Source: 'Nostoc azollae' 0708 (GTDB lineage: Bacteria; Cyanobacteriota; Cyanobacteriia; Cyanobacteriales; Nostocaceae). From it: a stretch of 64,000 bases of DNA. The notes under the pieces were generated by a model. The model was not told the DNA's origin, did no database searches, and worked only from the letters and a program-made list of their open reading frames with translations. The stretch spans positions 2,597,001 through 2,661,000 of the forward strand of contig NC_014248.1 of assembly GCF_000196515.1 (NCBI RefSeq), given 5' to 3'. Made by a program: the position numbers and the translations under genes. Shown here one piece after another: positions 27,681 to 36,571 of this stretch. Each line of letters opens with the position of its first letter. Position 1 is the stretch's first letter.

Positions 27681-28715
27681 TTTGTTAAACAATATAGTTA
27701 TGGTTTTGAGAATCAGTCTTAAATCGTAAAGTAAAGTCCAATTTTTCTGATACTGCAAATCCAAGCGAATTACATCTTCAAAACTGCGTACTGTGGAGCG
27801 TCCGTTTACTTGCCATTCGCCTGTCATTCCTGGTTTGACATCGAAACGCTGCCACTCTGGTACTTCATATCTTTCTACTTCATCTGGGGTAGGTGGCCTA
27901 GTACCTACCAAACTCATTTCACCTTTGAGGACGTTCCAGAATTGTGGTAGTTCATCTAGACTTGTACGACGCAAAAAGCGTCCTATTCTTGTAATCCTCG
28001 GATCGTTGTCATTTTTGAAAAAAGCACCTTCTACTTGGTTTTTGACTTGAGATTTTTTAGCTTCCGCATCAACACACATAGAACGAAATTTCCAAATAGA
28101 AAAACGCTTACCCATCCAGCCGCAACGAATTTGACTAAAGAAAATAGGACCGGGATCGTCTATTTGAATAGCGAGCGCAATGGGAATAAGTAAAACACCT
28201 GTAATAACTAAACCTACTAATGATCCAACTATATCAATCAGTCTTTTCATCCAAGAGGCCACAGAAGGATGAGTTTGAGGTAACGGCTCTACTTTTCGAG
28301 GCATCATGTTTCTCTGACTATCTCCAAGGCCGCTGGATTCTATGGGTTCGATTCTGTTAATAGACTCAATAGAAAATACCTGATCTAATCCGGTCAGGTT
28401 TAGCACTGCCATAACTTGAGGGGTAACATTACGAAGTGTGAATGCGATTCCTTTTTGTTGAGCATATTTAAAATTACTTACCAAAGCCCCTAAACCACTA
28501 CTATCCATAAAAATAGTATTTTGGAAGTCAAGGACAACTTGCTGGGGATGTGAATCAGCTTGGATTAAGTTTTGGCAGGTTTGCTTAAAGCCAACAGCCT
28601 CAAGCACGCTCAAACGCATAGACACCTGCACTATAGCTGTATCGTTCAGGTAAGTAACTGGGAAATCTGCCTCTGTGGGTTGGCTACTCATGAAGCTATG
28701 CACTTTAGTTGCCAT
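27663..28715 (-). CDS. STAS domain fused to undecaprenyl-phosphate sugar transferase
   Basis: 350 residues with two domains. Residues about 15-120 form a STAS (anti-sigma factor antagonist) domain: VSMRLSVLEAVGFKQTCQNL, VVLDFQNTIFMDSSGLGALV with the Ser normally phosphorylated in SpoIIAA-like proteins, then LTGLDQVFSIES. Residues about 150-350 are a bacterial sugar transferase (WbaP/WecP type): KRLIDIVGSLVGLVITGVLL is the membrane helix, WKFRSMCVDAEAKK and RRTSLDELPQFWNVLKGEM carry the catalytic motifs, then RPPTPDEVERYEVPEWQRF. The enzyme primes polysaccharide chains on the lipid carrier. The fusion suggests that a switch-type protein contact controls priming. Intact. Confidence 0.9.
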   Translation of the reverse strand: MATKVHSFMSSQPTEADFPVTYLNDTAIVQVSMRLSVLEAVGFKQTCQNLIQADSHPQQVVLDFQNTIFMDSSGLGALVSNFKYAQQKGIAFTLRNVTPQVMAVLNLTGLDQVFSIESINRIEPIESSGLGDSQRNMMPRKVEPLPQTHPSVASWMKRLIDIVGSLVGLVITGVLLIPIALAIQIDDPGPIFFSQIRCGWMGKRFSIWKFRSMCVDAEAKKSQVKNQVEGAFFKNDNDPRITRIGRFLRRTSLDELPQFWNVLKGEMSLVGTRPPTPDEVERYEVPEWQRFDVKPGMTGEWQVNGRSTVRSFEDVIRLDLQYQKNWTLLYDLRLILKTITILFNKNSGAV

Positions 28716-29058
28716 CTAAATCTAATCTGCCAAACATTATTTTGTCCTGGAAAATTACTTAACCTAAATTCTAAAAAGTAGGATTAAGGAGAGGTAACAA
28801 TACTGCACGGGGTTTTGTAACTTAAACTTTTAATTGGTTAAAGAGAAAAGTTTAAAGGTGAAAGAACGGTTTTTTCTTTTTCTTTCTCCATTCCCTTTTC
28901 CTTCTTAACCGACAAGTATTGGTACAAATAGTCAGTTTTTCGCTCAGAGATTGGGGATCGCTAAATACAGTTCACAATGGAACAAGAAGCTGCAAATATT
29001 CCTGTTTTTGCTGTTCTTGTGCCTACGGTGTGATCATCGCACCGCTATCTATCATCTC

Positions 29059-29856
29059 ATGATTGCTAAAACTACGGTTAAACCTACTGCACGCCTGGTT
29101 GAAGTTTTTTCTGCTATTCAAGGGGAAGGACTCAATGTCGGCACACGCCAAATTTTTATTCGCTTTGGTCTTTGTGACTTGCGTTGTCACTTTTGCGATA
29201 GCGCCCATACATGGGATGCACCATCTCTATGTAAAATAGAGCTTTCCCCTGGATTGAGAGATTTTGAAATGCACTCTAATCCTATTCCTCCAGCCACGTT
29301 GATAAAATGGGTGGAAAGGCAAAATTTACCTTTTCTACACGATAGCATTAGCTTAACTGGAGGCGAACCACTTCTTCATGCCCCATTTTTGGCGCAATTT
29401 TTACCCGAAGTGCGAGCCCAGACCAATTTACCTATCTACCTGGAAACTGGAGGACATCGCCCTGATCAATTGGCCATGATTCTCCCCTACCTCGACTCTG
29501 TAGGTATGGATTTAAAATTGCCTAGTGTGAGTGGCGAAACTCATTGGACAGAACATAAAGAATTCCTCCAAATATGCTTTGAGGCAAATTTAGATATTTT
29601 TGTCAAGATAATTGTCTCTCAAAGGACAGATCCTGGCGAACTCGAACGCTCGGCTTTGTTAGTTGCTGAGGTTGGTCAGGATATCCCCATCTTTCTACAA
29701 CCTGTGACACCTTTAGCGGAGTCTCAACAATTCAGTTCAGTACCTGTGGAAGCTCCTGCTCCACAGCAAGTTTTAGAATGGCAAGCTTTGATGAAGAAGT
29801 TTGTTAAACAAGTGCGGGTGATCCCGCAGACCCATAAAATGCTGAATCAGATGTAG
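29059..29856 (+). CDS. queE: 7-carboxy-7-deazaguanine synthase (radical SAM)
   Basis: 265 residues. QueE converts 6-carboxytetrahydropterin to 7-carboxy-7-deazaguanine in queuosine precursor synthesis. The iron-sulfur motif is the radical-SAM CxxxCxxC-like cluster CDLRCHFCDSAHTW, preceded by FSAIQGEGLNVGTRQIFIRF. SLTGGEPLLHA and MDLKLPSVSGE complete the fold. The start at 29059 (MIAKTTVKPT) is chosen over an open frame extending 36 codons upstream, because the extension is hydrophobic and unlike the family. Intact. Confidence 0.9.
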   Translation: MIAKTTVKPTARLVEVFSAIQGEGLNVGTRQIFIRFGLCDLRCHFCDSAHTWDAPSLCKIELSPGLRDFEMHSNPIPPATLIKWVERQNLPFLHDSISLTGGEPLLHAPFLAQFLPEVRAQTNLPIYLETGGHRPDQLAMILPYLDSVGMDLKLPSVSGETHWTEHKEFLQICFEANLDIFVKIIVSQRTDPGELERSALLVAEVGQDIPIFLQPVTPLAESQQFSSVPVEAPAPQQVLEWQALMKKFVKQVRVIPQTHKMLNQM

Positions 29857-29945
29857 GTTGTTGGAGGATGAGGAGGATGAGGAGGATGATTTTACTTCCC
29901 CATCTCCCCAGTCCCCATCTCCCCAGTCCCCAGTCTCCTAGTCGT

Positions 29946-30590
29946 CTACAATCCACCTTCATCAGAGGGCTTAGATTTGGCTTTGGCTTTATTGGCGCTG
30001 CGTTTAAGAGCAGAAAGCCTAGCTTCGTAGCGAGAACGCTGACGCTTACCGGGGGTGGTGTCAATTAAGGTTTTTAAGGCACTACCTAAACTCTTGTAGG
30101 CGTTGGGGAGACTATAACCAAAACGAGTAGCTAGTGCGATCGCTTTTTCGTCAGCATCAACTAATTCTTTGAGTTGCTTGTCACCATTATTTTTTTGATA
30201 CAGTCGCCAACCAGAAACACCACACAAAGCTAAAGCTAAGACCAGTAGCAAGCCATCATGTACCCATAACTCTCCCACAGCACCACCTAAACCGATTGCT
30301 AGTGCTGCCATTTCCCAGCCGTCTTTAGGAATTGTGTCGTTCTGCACATGAGCTACTTCGTGCCAGAATAGGAGATTACGCTGATCCATTGCCAAAGCAT
30401 CCCATTTTACCAAGTCGATTTGAATTTCTACCTGGTCTTTACCAATTTCTTCGCAACGAACTAGGGGTGGATTGACCTCGGTTGTGCCTTCAACTGTTAC
30501 CCAACTCTGCAATTCTGGCGGTAGCAAGCTTTTTAAGCGTCGGAGTTCACTCATTTCCGCTTTAGCTGAGGAGGTTGTATAGGATGTCAT
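29946..30590 (-). CDS. DUF3318 membrane protein with HEVAH motif
   Basis: 214 residues, a DUF3318-type cyanobacterial protein as far as I can recognise. SELRRLKSLLPPELQSWVTV opens the conserved region and LVKWDALAMDQRNLLFWHEV leads to a HEVAH motif. Two hydrophobic spans (AALAIGLGGAVGELWVHDG and LLLVLALALCGVSGW) follow, then DADEKAIALATRFGYS. The tail is Lys/Arg-rich. HExxH could bind zinc, but no third ligand is obvious, so proteolytic activity is unproven. Intact. Confidence 0.75.
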   Translation of the reverse strand: MTSYTTSSAKAEMSELRRLKSLLPPELQSWVTVEGTTEVNPPLVRCEEIGKDQVEIQIDLVKWDALAMDQRNLLFWHEVAHVQNDTIPKDGWEMAALAIGLGGAVGELWVHDGLLLVLALALCGVSGWRLYQKNNGDKQLKELVDADEKAIALATRFGYSLPNAYKSLGSALKTLIDTTPGKRQRSRYEARLSALKRSANKAKAKSKPSDEGGL

Positions 30591-30668
30591 AAAATCCAGC
30601 CTTAAAAAATTTCAGTATATTAGTGAGGTTATCACTTTGGAGTATAGCTATTTCAGTGATATTCCGCC

Positions 30669-31226
30669 TCACTCATTGGGAAAACTTCCCCGCTTTTTCC
30701 GAGCTTCCATTGCTTTTTCTAGCAGATCCAGTAATCCTGGTGCTTCTTCTTGGATACTTAGTAACAGTCTTTCTCCAAGTTCTAGATTGCCTGGATCTTC
30801 TCCTGTGGCCATCACCTGTTGTAGTCGCGGTAAGGCTATGCTGTCAACAACCTGAATTAATCCACTCAAACAACGGTGAAATTGTCTTTCGGTGAGAATT
30901 GAGTCTTCGAGGGGAAACTCAATAATGGCACGGATTTCACCATCGGAGGGGTCATACTCCCATTGCAGCATTTTGGTTTCCCAGGAAATGGCCAGCATGG
31001 TTTGCAGGATAGAAGCTTTGTATGGATGCTCTTTCACTCCTGCGAGAACTTGAGGTGCAAAGACTCGGAAAAATTTTCCATCTTCATCCAACTGAACGAC
31101 TATCAGAAAATCTTCTAGGTGATCAGCTTCTACACCTGTAATAATCCGGTCTTCTTCTTCATCAAAACGGTATTCCCAGCCAAGGTTGTCTAAGTAATTG
31201 GCTATCTGTTTCAGATTAGCTCCCAT
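30669..31226 (-). CDS. YbjN domain protein (DUF1821)
   Basis: 185 residues with a YbjN-type fold: LKQIANYLDNLGWEYRFDEE, HLEDFLIVVQLDEDGKFFRV, HPYKASILQTMLAISWETK, LQWEYDPSDGEIRAIIEFP and LTERQFHRCLSGLIQVVDS. The family resembles type III secretion chaperones in fold and is of unknown function in cyanobacteria. The ATG at 31226 has GAGG six bases before it. A GTG at 31265 would add 13 residues. Acidic, soluble, intact. Confidence 0.82.
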   Translation of the reverse strand: MGANLKQIANYLDNLGWEYRFDEEEDRIITGVEADHLEDFLIVVQLDEDGKFFRVFAPQVLAGVKEHPYKASILQTMLAISWETKMLQWEYDPSDGEIRAIIEFPLEDSILTERQFHRCLSGLIQVVDSIALPRLQQVMATGEDPGNLELGERLLLSIQEEAPGLLDLLEKAMEARKKRGSFPNE

Positions 31227-31465
31227 AAAAGCCTCATTAAGGAACGGTGGAGCGGCTGTCACCACACCTAGTGTAACCTGCTATGGACATTGATTTAGAT
31301 TGATGCAGCTACTTTTTGGCAGTTGTCTAGAATTTATGCAGATTCCACAACTTGAGCGAAAAAAGTGAGAGTAAGTACCAAAATTTTGGTAAACTCATGT
31401 TTGAGTGTGGCTGATTAATTAATAATTATTTATTCACTAATTCTAATTGGAGATTATTCGCATAT

Positions 31466-31719
31466 TAAGTAAGTGGGGGTTAAAAATTGTCGTTATGACA
31501 AGGCAAGAGGTGAACCAGCGCGGTCTTGGGGAGCCACTGCGGTGGACGGGTTTCCCAGCATAAAGCAAGTGGTTTCCCCCATGTAGGCGCTTCGCCTTCC
31601 CCCAGGCTGCCACTGGAGAACCCGAAGGGCAAAAGAGACTCATGTATGCAAGAGTGAAGAGGTTTTCAGGCTAATTTACATTTTTTACATACTTTTGTTT
31701 TTTCACGTCGTTCTACTTA
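31466..31719. mobile_element. MITE-like element A, copy 2 (inverted)
   Basis: Reads TAAGTAAGTGGGGGT at one end and TTCTACTTA at the other, inverted relative to the copy at 20838-21088, with a few small indels near GACAAGGCAAGAGGTGAACC. It is in the space upstream of the amino-acid transporter operon. It has no coding content. The two copies frame a 10.4 kb segment that includes trpB, the initiator tRNA and the polysaccharide genes. Confidence 0.75.
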
Positions 31720-31893
31720 TATGTAAATTTTGAAAAAATTAACTAATTCAATTCATTAATTTTCGACTTTCAACATCCATGAATCAAAAATACAACTACT
31801 GTGGAGTAGAGGTTGTGAGTTTAAATTCTATTATGAGGTTGACATAAATTGGGTTACTTCATATATACATCTTGTTAAACAAATTTCAAATAT

Positions 31894-32961
31894 ATGCTTA
31901 AATCTGCTTTTATATTAGCGAGCGCTCCTCTATTCTTTACCCTTGCTGCTTGTAGTGGTGAGTCAGGAACACAGGTAAATACAGCCAGCGCTCCTGCAAC
32001 CCAAGTATCTCGTAATATTGGTAGTACAGTTAAAAACCGTGGCAAGTTGATTTGTGGTGTTAGCGGTGAATTACCAGGATTTAGCTTTGTGGGAACTGAC
32101 GCTAAATATAGCGGTATTGATGTAGATGTTTGTCGTGCTGTAACTGCGGCTTTGTTTGATAATCCAGATGCAGTAGAATTTCGCAACCTGAATACTAAAG
32201 AAAGATTTACAGCTTTACAAACTGGGGAAATAGATTTACTCAGCCGCAATACTACTTGGACAATGAGTAGAGAGACTTCAGTTGGTTTGCAATTTGCACC
32301 TGTGATTTTTTATGATGGTCAAGCAATTATGGTTAGTAAAAATAGTGGAATCAAATCTTTAGCAGATCTGAAAAATAAAGCAATTTGCACTCAAACTGGT
32401 ACAACTACAGAACAAAATTTAGCAGACCAAATGCGGAAACGTTCTATTACTTATAAACCCGTTGTTTTTGAAGACGTTAATATTACATTTGCAACCTATG
32501 CTGAAGGACGTTGTGATGGTGTGACTACTGATCGTTCGGCTTTGATTTCTCGACGTACGACTTTACCCAAACCGGAAGATAATATTATTTTGGATGAATT
32601 ACTGTCTTCAGAACCTCTAGCACCAGCAGTTGCTAAAGGAGATCCTCAGTGGAATGATATCGTTAAATGGGTTGTTTATTCATTGGTAAAGGCTGAAGAG
32701 TTGGGAATTAATTCTCAGAATATCGCACAACTTACTAATAGTAATGACCCAGATATTAAGCGTTTTTTGGGAACAGAAGGAAATTTAGGTGAAGGACTTG
32801 GCTTAACAAATGATTTCGCAGCGAGGATAGTCAAGCACGTTGGTAACTATGGTGAAGTTTACGATCGTAACCTGGGTGGAAAAACAAAACTCAATCTCCC
32901 CCGTGGTCAAAATCAACTTGCTATAAAAGGTGGATTACTTTATTCTCCACCATTTCGGTAA
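31894..32961 (+). CDS. natF: Amino-acid ABC transporter substrate-binding lipoprotein (NatF type)
   Basis: 355 residues. A lipoprotein signal ends at FFTLAACSGE, with the lipobox Cys near residue 20, so the protein is anchored on the periplasmic side of the inner membrane. KNRGKLICGVSGELPGFSFV, IDVDVCRAVTAALFDNPDAV and LLSRNTTWTMSRETSVG are typical of the AapJ/NatF family binding acidic and neutral polar amino acids. Followed by two permease genes and an ATPase in the order natF-natG-natH-bgtA known from Anabaena. First gene of the operon, intact. Confidence 0.88.
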   Translation: MLKSAFILASAPLFFTLAACSGESGTQVNTASAPATQVSRNIGSTVKNRGKLICGVSGELPGFSFVGTDAKYSGIDVDVCRAVTAALFDNPDAVEFRNLNTKERFTALQTGEIDLLSRNTTWTMSRETSVGLQFAPVIFYDGQAIMVSKNSGIKSLADLKNKAICTQTGTTTEQNLADQMRKRSITYKPVVFEDVNITFATYAEGRCDGVTTDRSALISRRTTLPKPEDNIILDELLSSEPLAPAVAKGDPQWNDIVKWVVYSLVKAEELGINSQNIAQLTNSNDPDIKRFLGTEGNLGEGLGLTNDFAARIVKHVGNYGEVYDRNLGGKTKLNLPRGQNQLAIKGGLLYSPPFR

Positions 32962-32998
32962 TGAATCAGTTATCGCTATTCCCTATTGCTAATGACCA

Positions 32999-33925
32999 AT
33001 GACTAATACTAAACCACCGATATGGCGTGATTATCGTTTTTGGCGAATTGCAGTGCAATGTATCGCTGTAATTTTAGTAATAGCTATAGTTGCTATTTTG
33101 TGGATGAATTTAAACCGGAATTTACAGCAATTAGGTATAAAATTCGGTTTTGATTTTCTCCAGCAGGAAGCGTCTTTTGATATTGGTGAAACTCTGGTTA
33201 ATTATAAACCAACTGACACCTATATTCTGGCTTTATGGGTAGGTTTAATTAACTCCTTGCGGGTGGCAATAGCTGGAATTCTTCTAACGACAATTGTAGG
33301 GATAACTGCGGGAATAGCGAGTTTATTTGATAATTGGCTAGTGCGAAATATCAGTCTAGTTTATGTAGAAGTTTTTCGGAATACACCATTATTATTACAG
33401 TTACTGTTTTGGTATTTTGGCGTTTTTCTTGTATTTCCGAAAGTAGAAAATAAATTTTATGTGTGGGGGTTAATTCACCTTAGTCAAAATGGCATAGAAC
33501 TTCCTGGTTTTACCTTTTCCCCAGAATTTTCAACTTTACTGCTGGGGTTAACATTTTACACAGGTGCGTTTATTGCCGAAATTGTGAGAGGAGGAATTAA
33601 ATCATTACCTAAGGGACAATGGGAAGCAGGGTTATCTCTAGGACTAAAGCCAACATTGCTGATACGGTTGGTGATTTTTCCTCAAGCTTTACGGGTCATT
33701 ATTCCCCCACTGACCAGTCAATATTTGAATTTAACGAAAAATTCCAGTTTAGCGATCGCTATCGGTTATCCTGATATTTATTTTGTTGCTTCTACCACCT
33801 TTAATCAAACTGGAAAAGCCGTAGAAGTGATGATATTAATTATGCTCACCTATCTTACTCTCAGTTTAATTATTTCATTGATGATGAATTTATTAAATCG
33901 CAGCGTACAAATTAAAGAAAGATAG
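32999..33925 (+). CDS. natG: Amino-acid ABC transporter permease (NatG type)
   Basis: 308 residues of the HisQM/AapQ permease family, with membrane spans from residue 15 onwards. The characteristic ATPase-contact loop reads EIVRGGIKSLPKGQWEAGLS followed by LGLKP. VYVEVFRNTPLLLQLLFWYF is the polar amino-acid permease signature. The N-terminal part carries the extra periplasmic segment seen in AapQ-like members. It begins 37 bases after natF and pairs with NatH. Intact. Confidence 0.88.
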   Translation: MTNTKPPIWRDYRFWRIAVQCIAVILVIAIVAILWMNLNRNLQQLGIKFGFDFLQQEASFDIGETLVNYKPTDTYILALWVGLINSLRVAIAGILLTTIVGITAGIASLFDNWLVRNISLVYVEVFRNTPLLLQLLFWYFGVFLVFPKVENKFYVWGLIHLSQNGIELPGFTFSPEFSTLLLGLTFYTGAFIAEIVRGGIKSLPKGQWEAGLSLGLKPTLLIRLVIFPQALRVIIPPLTSQYLNLTKNSSLAIAIGYPDIYFVASTTFNQTGKAVEVMILIMLTYLTLSLIISLMMNLLNRSVQIKER

Positions 33926-33956
33926 TTCCAGGAAATAAACAGGAAATAAATAATAA

Positions 33957-34979
33957 ATGAATAAAGTGACTTGGTTACGCAAAAATCTATTTAGTACCTG
34001 GTATAATACATTATTAACTATAATTTGCCTATACTTTTTATTCTGGATAGTTAAAGGATGCTTACTTTGGGCATTTGATCAAGCACAATGGCAAGTCATT
34101 CCAGTAAACTTACATTTATTTTTAGTTGGTAGATTTCTCCAAAGCTTATATTGGCGAATTTGGATTGTTCTAGGAATAATTACAATTTTAACTTTAATAA
34201 CATTAAGTCTATTTACCAAGAAGTCAAATATCATCAAGCGCAGATTTTCTCAATCTATCACTCCTTGGATTGCACCAACATGGTTATTATCTTTTCCGAT
34301 TAATATATGGCTTATTGGAGGAGGATTTGGCTTACAATCTGTATCAACAAATCTGTGGAATGGACTATTACTTACACTATTAATGGCTATAGTTAGTATT
34401 GTACTGTCCTTTCCTATAGGTGTGATATTAGCATTAGGTCGTACAAGTAATTTATTCCTAACTCGTTGGTTTTCTATCCTCTACATTGAAATAGTTAGAG
34501 GATTACCAATCATAGGAATTTTGTTTATTGCTCAAGTTATGTTACCTTTATTTTTACCAACGGAGTTACGTTTAGATCGCTTAATTAGAGGAATTGCTGG
34601 ACTTGTACTATTTAGTGCTGCTTACATGGCTGAAAACGTGCGTGGTGGATTACAATCAATACCTAGAGGACAAACTGAAGCTTCAAAAGCACTAGGATTT
34701 AATACACCGTTAGTAGTAATATTAATTATCTTACCTCAAGCTCTACGTGCCGTTATTCCCGCAATTGTCGGACAGTTTATAAGCTTATTTAAAGATACTT
34801 CGCTTTTATCCCTAGTTGGATTAGTGGAATTAACAGGAATTGCTCGTTCTATTTTAGCCCAACCGCAGTTTCTTGGTAGATATGCGGAAGTATATATATT
34901 TATTGGCTTAATTTATTGCTTATTTTGCTACTCCATGTCATTGGCCTCTCGTAAGTTAGAAAAGCAGTTAGGTAATTAA
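33957..34979 (+). CDS. natH: Amino-acid ABC transporter permease (NatH type)
   Basis: 340 residues, the AapM-like partner permease. Membrane spans lie near residues 15-35, 60-85, 105-125 and from 135 onward. The conserved segments are LYIEIVRGLPIIGILFIAQV and NVRGGLQSIPRGQTEASKAL, the latter being the EAA loop that meets the ATPase. It starts 31 bases after natG. The gene is unusually AT-rich, like its neighbour. Intact. Confidence 0.88.
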   Translation: MNKVTWLRKNLFSTWYNTLLTIICLYFLFWIVKGCLLWAFDQAQWQVIPVNLHLFLVGRFLQSLYWRIWIVLGIITILTLITLSLFTKKSNIIKRRFSQSITPWIAPTWLLSFPINIWLIGGGFGLQSVSTNLWNGLLLTLLMAIVSIVLSFPIGVILALGRTSNLFLTRWFSILYIEIVRGLPIIGILFIAQVMLPLFLPTELRLDRLIRGIAGLVLFSAAYMAENVRGGLQSIPRGQTEASKALGFNTPLVVILIILPQALRAVIPAIVGQFISLFKDTSLLSLVGLVELTGIARSILAQPQFLGRYAEVYIFIGLIYCLFCYSMSLASRKLEKQLGN

Positions 34980-35035
34980 GATTTAAATAATTAATTAAAA
35001 AAAAATTAATATTTATTAACTTGAGGTTTAAATCA

Positions 35036-35776
35036 ATGCAAGCACAAACACCAATTATTATTGCTGAAGATGTTCACAAGTGGTATGGTAAGTTTCACGT
35101 TCTGAAGGGAGTGAGTTTAACAATCAATCGCGGAGAAGTGGTCGTTTTAATGGGTCCTTCCGGTTCAGGAAAATCAACTTTTATCCGTACATTTAACGCT
35201 TTAGAAGAATATCAACAAGGAAGTATTAGTATTGATGGAATTACTCTCAGTCGTGATTTGCGAAATATTGAGAAAATTCGCAAAGAAGCGGGAATGGTAT
35301 TTCAGCAGTTTAATTTATTTCCCCATTTAACAGTCTTAAAAAATATCACCTTAGCACCAATTTGGGTACGTAAATTACCAAAAGCTAAAGCAGAAGAATT
35401 AGCAATGCAACTCTTAGAAAGAGTGGGAATTTTAGAACAAGCAAATAAATATCCGGGACAGTTATCTGGTGGACAACAGCAACGAGTAGCTATAGCGCGT
35501 GCGTTAGCTATGCAACCAAAAATTATGTTATTTGATGAACCAACTTCCGCTTTAGATCCGGAAATGGTGCGAGAAGTTTTAGATGTAATCAAAAATCTTG
35601 CTAGTGAGGGGATGACAATGGTTGTTGTGACTCACGAAGTGGGATTTGCGCGGGAAGTTGCAGATAGAGTGATTATTATGGATGCTGGTTATTTAGTTGA
35701 GGAAGCCACTCCTGATACCTTTTTTACTGAACCGAAGGAGGAAAGAACGCGAAAGTTTTTATCACAAATTCTTTAG
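35036..35776 (+). CDS. bgtA: Amino-acid ABC transporter ATP-binding protein (BgtA type)
   Basis: 246 residues. Walker A in [19 protein letters not shown], the signature [20 protein letters not shown], Walker B in [20 protein letters not shown] and the switch His in [13 protein letters not shown] identify a polar amino-acid ATPase of the GlnQ/HisP group. In Anabaena the BgtA ATPase serves both this operon and a basic amino-acid permease, so the same sharing is possible here. The ATG at 35036 is preceded by GAGG at about 10 bases. A TTG at 35021 is less likely. Last gene of the operon. Confidence 0.9.
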   Translation: MQAQTPIIIAEDVHKWYGKFHVLKGVSLTINRGEVVVLMGPSGSGKSTFIRTFNALEEYQQGSISIDGITLSRDLRNIEKIRKEAGMVFQQFNLFPHLTVLKNITLAPIWVRKLPKAKAEELAMQLLERVGILEQANKYPGQLSGGQQQRVAIARALAMQPKIMLFDEPTSALDPEMVREVLDVIKNLASEGMTMVVVTHEVGFAREVADRVIIMDAGYLVEEATPDTFFTEPKEERTRKFLSQIL

Positions 35777-35802
35777 GTAATTGTATAGCAGTCATGAAAA
35801 CA

Positions 35803-35900
35803 TATCAGCCGTCAGCTTTTTCACGCTAAACCCAAAAATACCTATTTGATAATTAACCAATTTCTCAAACATTCTGACTGCTGACTCCTGAATTCTTACG
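35803..35900. mobile_element. MITE-like element B, copy 3 (left end truncated)
   Basis: About 98 bases with GTCAGCTTTTTCACG, CCTATTTGATAATTAACC and the right terminus CTGACTCCTGAATTCTTACG, matching copy 1. The left terminus CGTAAGAATTCAG is missing and replaced by unrelated sequence, so this copy has lost one end. It lies between bgtA and the DUF29 remnant. Confidence 0.75.
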
Positions 35901-35902
35901 AT

Positions 35903-36419
35903 TTAGCCATTTATCCAATCTTCACCACCTGGTAACTAATTTAGCAAGACAATTATTTATCATGTCTGGTAATTCTCTATTTGCATAGTTATATGTCATT
36001 GTTAATAACTCAGTTGTATTGAATAATAATTTCTCTTGATGAAGCATTTGCGAAATTTATTGTCGTTTCAAAGTATAATTCAAAATATCTAAACTTGCAT
36101 CTCCTATTGCTAGTCTAAGTTGATCTTCGATAAAAATTCGCCATTCATCTTCATTGCTGTCATACGATTTTTTATTATCTTTCAGATTCACATCTTGAAT
36201 TCCTAAGATTGCATAACCAATAGAAGCAGCCCAATAATTTGTTAATCGCTATTCTATGTGATTCTTAATTAAATATATCAACCGGACCTTCAGAAAAAAT
36301 TTAATTTGCCTCATAATTGCCTTTTTACTTATTCCTTCTAATTGATCCACAATTGCCAAAGCATGTGTGTAACGTCCTTCTGTAATACTATTTCGGATCT
36401 CGGTTAATTCTTGTGTCAT
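35903..36419 (-). pseudogene. DUF29 family protein, three lesions
   Basis: Minus-strand ATG 36419 starts MTQELTEIRNSITEGRY, ALAIVDQLEGISKKAIMRQI and LIYLIKNHIE, then TAG. Behind the stop the same frame continues RLTNYWAASIGYAILGIQD and EWRIFIEDQLRLAIGDASLD to a TAA, and later NRELPDMINNCLAKL. The expected end PGGEDWING is found in another frame, terminating at 35903. This matches the large DUF29 family of Nostocales, which has unknown function. Two stops and one frameshift make it non-functional. A second DUF29 remnant lies at 51231-51699. Confidence 0.72.
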
Positions 36420-36571
36420 CTGTATTAACCTCAACTTATAAATAAGAGAATATTTAGTCAGCTAGTCCATAATTGTATTTTATAGTTAAATCTGTTCATC
36501 TATTTCACTCGGATCAACCGATTTTGATCTATTCTGAATATAAAGCTATCCAAGCGCGGAGAATCAGAATT

